From Palauibacter sp965207805 (GTDB lineage: Bacteria > Gemmatimonadota > Gemmatimonadetes > Palauibacterales > Palauibacteraceae): a stretch of 64,000 bases of DNA. Below the pieces are notes generated by a model. That model had not been told where the DNA came from, searched no databases, and saw nothing but the letters and a program-made list of their open reading frames with translations. The position numbers were made by a program, and so were the translations under genes. Shown piece by piece: positions 62,499 through 64,000 of the stretch. Within the stretch, counting starts at the first letter, position 1; every line of letters begins with the position of its first letter. The DNA is taken from positions 1 to 64,000 of the forward strand of contig OZ242312.1 of NCBI GenBank assembly GCA_965207805.1. The letters run 5' to 3'.

Positions 62499-64000
62499 TT
62501 GGGGTTCTCCTTGTTCCTGATAGATTCCGCCGCCCCGGTGCGCCGGTTGGCGGCATTCCTGCTGTTGTTGGGCCTGGCCGCGCCGCTTGCGGCGCAGGAC
62601 TCCGTCAACGGGGGCGAGACGCACGCGCGGGCCGCCGCAGCCCCGGTGCTCCGGGCGATCCGGGCGACGGAGCCGCCGCAGATCGATGGACGGCTCGATG
62701 AAGCCGCCTGGAGCGGGGCGCCGACTGCCCGCGACTTCGTTCAGTTCCGGCCCGACCCTGGCGAGCCCGCCAGCGAGCGCACCGAGGTCCGAGTGCTCTA
62801 TACGGACGACGCCGTCTACGTCGGCGCACGGATGTACGACCGCGATCCCGGCGGAATCATCCGCCGGCTCGCCCGCCGCGATGAACAGGTGACGACGGAC
62901 GCCTTTCATGTCTCCTTCGACAGCTATTTCGATCACCGGACCGCATTCCGCTTCTCCGTGAGCGTGGCGGGCGTCCAGAGCGACGGCCTGCTGTTCTCCG
63001 ACACGCAGGCGGACGACGATTGGGACGCGGTGTGGGAGAGCGCGACGCGCACGGACGAGACGGGCTGGACCGCCGAGCTGCGGATCCCCCTCTCGCAACT
63101 CCGGTTCGCCGGATCCTCCGAAGACGGCGCCGGAAGCACGTGGGGCATCAACTTCCGGCGCGAGATCGCCCGCCTGGAGGAATCGAGCGTGTGGTCGCCC
63201 TTGCCGGAGGATGGCTCGCGGGTCGTCTCCGCCTTCGGCACGCTGCGCGATCTTCAGGGCCTCCGGCCGCGCCGTAATCTGGAGGTGCGGCCCTATGTCC
63301 TCTCCTCCGCGACGCGGGCGCCGGGCTCCGCCGCCGACCCGTTCTACACGGCCACAGCGCTGCGCCAGACGGTGGGAGGCGACCTGAAGTACGGGATCAC
63401 GGAGAACCTCACGCTCGACGTCACGGTCAACCCCGACTTCGGTCAGGTCGAAGCCGATCCGTCCGTCGTGAACCTCTCGGCGTTCGAGACGTTCTTTCCC
63501 GAGAAGCGACCGTTCTTCCAGGAGGGATCCGACATCTTCGGTTTCTCCTTCGGCGGGGGCGATGACAACAACGAGTCGCTCTTCTATAGCCGCCGTATCG
63601 GCCGGACGCCCCAGGGGTCCGTGACGAGCCCGGCGGACTACCGCGACGTGCCGGCGGCGACGAGCATTCTCGGCGCGGCGAAGCTGTCCGGAAAGACGGC
63701 GAACGGGTGGTCGATCGGTTTCCTCGACGCGCTCACGTCGAACGAGATGGCGCAGTTCTCCACCCCGCAGGGGACGCTGGGCGAGCAGTTGGTGGAACCG
63801 GTGACGAATTACGCGGTCGGACGGGTCATCCGGGACTTCCGCGACGGGGAAAGCGCGGTCGGCCTCATCGCTACCGCCACCAACCGGCGCCTGGACGCCG
63901 GGGGGTCGCTTGCCTTCCTCGCGGACCAGGCGTACACGGGAGGGATCGACTTCCGGCATCGGTTCGGGAACGGCAACTACGAGATCAGCGGCCATGTGAT
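62499..64000 (+). CDS. DUF5916/CBM9-like outer-membrane protein, 3' end outside window
   Basis: 500 residues visible; the frame is open at the right edge. TTG 62499 follows AAGGAAGG by five or six bases and opens a signal peptide ending PLAAQ. Then a carbohydrate-binding CBM9-like domain (IRATEPPQIDGRLDEAAWSGAPTARDFVQFRPDPGEPASERTEVRVLY...VYVGARMYD) and the DUF5916 barrel start (FGQVEADPSVVNLSAFETFFPEKRPFFQEG...SRRIGR). DUF5916 proteins are outer-membrane barrels, often in polymer-degrading or protease clusters; ligand unknown. Confidence 0.88.
   Translation, partial: MGFSLFLIDSAAPVRRLAAFLLLLGLAAPLAAQDSVNGGETHARAAAAPVLRAIRATEPPQIDGRLDEAAWSGAPTARDFVQFRPDPGEPASERTEVRVLYTDDAVYVGARMYDRDPGGIIRRLARRDEQVTTDAFHVSFDSYFDHRTAFRFSVSVAGVQSDGLLFSDTQADDDWDAVWESATRTDETGWTAELRIPLSQLRFAGSSEDGAGSTWGINFRREIARLEESSVWSPLPEDGSRVVSAFGTLRDLQGLRPRRNLEVRPYVLSSATRAPGSAADPFYTATALRQTVGGDLKYGITENLTLDVTVNPDFGQVEADPSVVNLSAFETFFPEKRPFFQEGSDIFGFSFGGGDDNNESLFYSRRIGRTPQGSVTSPADYRDVPAATSILGAAKLSGKTANGWSIGFLDALTSNEMAQFSTPQGTLGEQLVEPVTNYAVGRVIRDFRDGESAVGLIATATNRRLDAGGSLAFLADQAYTGGIDFRHRFGNGNYEISGHV

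Overview
The window is GC-rich (by eye about two thirds G+C) and gene-dense. It reads like a Gram-negative bacterium of the Gemmatimonadota type or a near relative. The pointers are a complete alternative complex III operon, TonB receptors with a carboxypeptidase-regulatory-like N-terminus, many lipoproteins of the form C-G-D followed by Pro-rich linkers, a DUF5916 outer-membrane protein, and frequent GTG and TTG starts. The phylum is an inference from gene content; there is no rRNA in the window.

Layout. 1-0.83 kb: 5' part of hisG (minus strand, running off the left edge) with a leader that looks like a classical attenuator: a His/Tyr-containing leader peptide, an alternative pairing and a terminator. 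0.83-7.8 kb: threonine/serine dehydratase, a PotD-like binding protein, a TonB receptor and a bifunctional penicillin-binding protein. 7.9-10.6 kb: a minus-strand metal-handling cluster (DUF411 lipoprotein, CDF exporter with a His-rich N-terminus, a tandemly duplicated His-rich small protein, a ZIP-like membrane protein). 10.7-18.1 kb: MscS channel, an amidohydrolase that has lost most metal ligands, an acyltransferase, a secreted metallo-beta-lactamase-fold hydrolase, and sucA (2-oxoglutarate dehydrogenase E1). 18.2-25.9 kb: actABCDEF, alternative complex III, in one overlapping minus-strand operon. 26.0-26.8 kb: an operon of six tRNA genes (Val, Asp, Ala, Thr, Gly, Pro) behind a recognisable promoter.

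27-38 kb is an accessory region downstream of the tRNA operon: a PIN-domain remnant, a frameshifted lipoprotein with a metzincin-like site lacking its catalytic Glu, a low-GC cassette (DUF2806 protein plus a two-TM/CBS-like protein) bounded by a 48-bp imperfect inverted repeat that looks like two IS ends, several toxin-antitoxin genes or remnants, a secreted alpha/alpha-barrel protein with a heme motif, and two tandem paralogues of unknown function. 38.1-40.7 kb: ahcY and a fused ArsR-methyltransferase regulator with a palindrome over its start codon, a methylation-cycle unit.

40.8-46.3 kb is a mobilizable island next to tRNA-Pro(GGG): tyrosine integrase, an oriT-like palindromic region, mobC-mobA with a mobB-like gene embedded in the mobA reading frame, and a truncated N6-DNA methyltransferase. 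Its right end abuts a 5'-truncated ABC binding protein gene (46.3 kb), followed by an intact permease and ATPase. 49-64 kb: NTF2-like protein, an intact amidohydrolase, a trypsin-like protease preceded by a separate gene homologous to its N-terminal domain, an SSS symporter with its small partner, several small regulators, a lipoprotein/TonB receptor/PQQ dehydrogenase operon, a TPR lipoprotein and the start of a DUF5916 gene that runs off the right edge.

The best candidates for undescribed biology are the inverted-repeat-bounded DUF2806/CBS cassette (29953-32063), the his leader (663-830) and the protease/free-prodomain pair (51117-52530).
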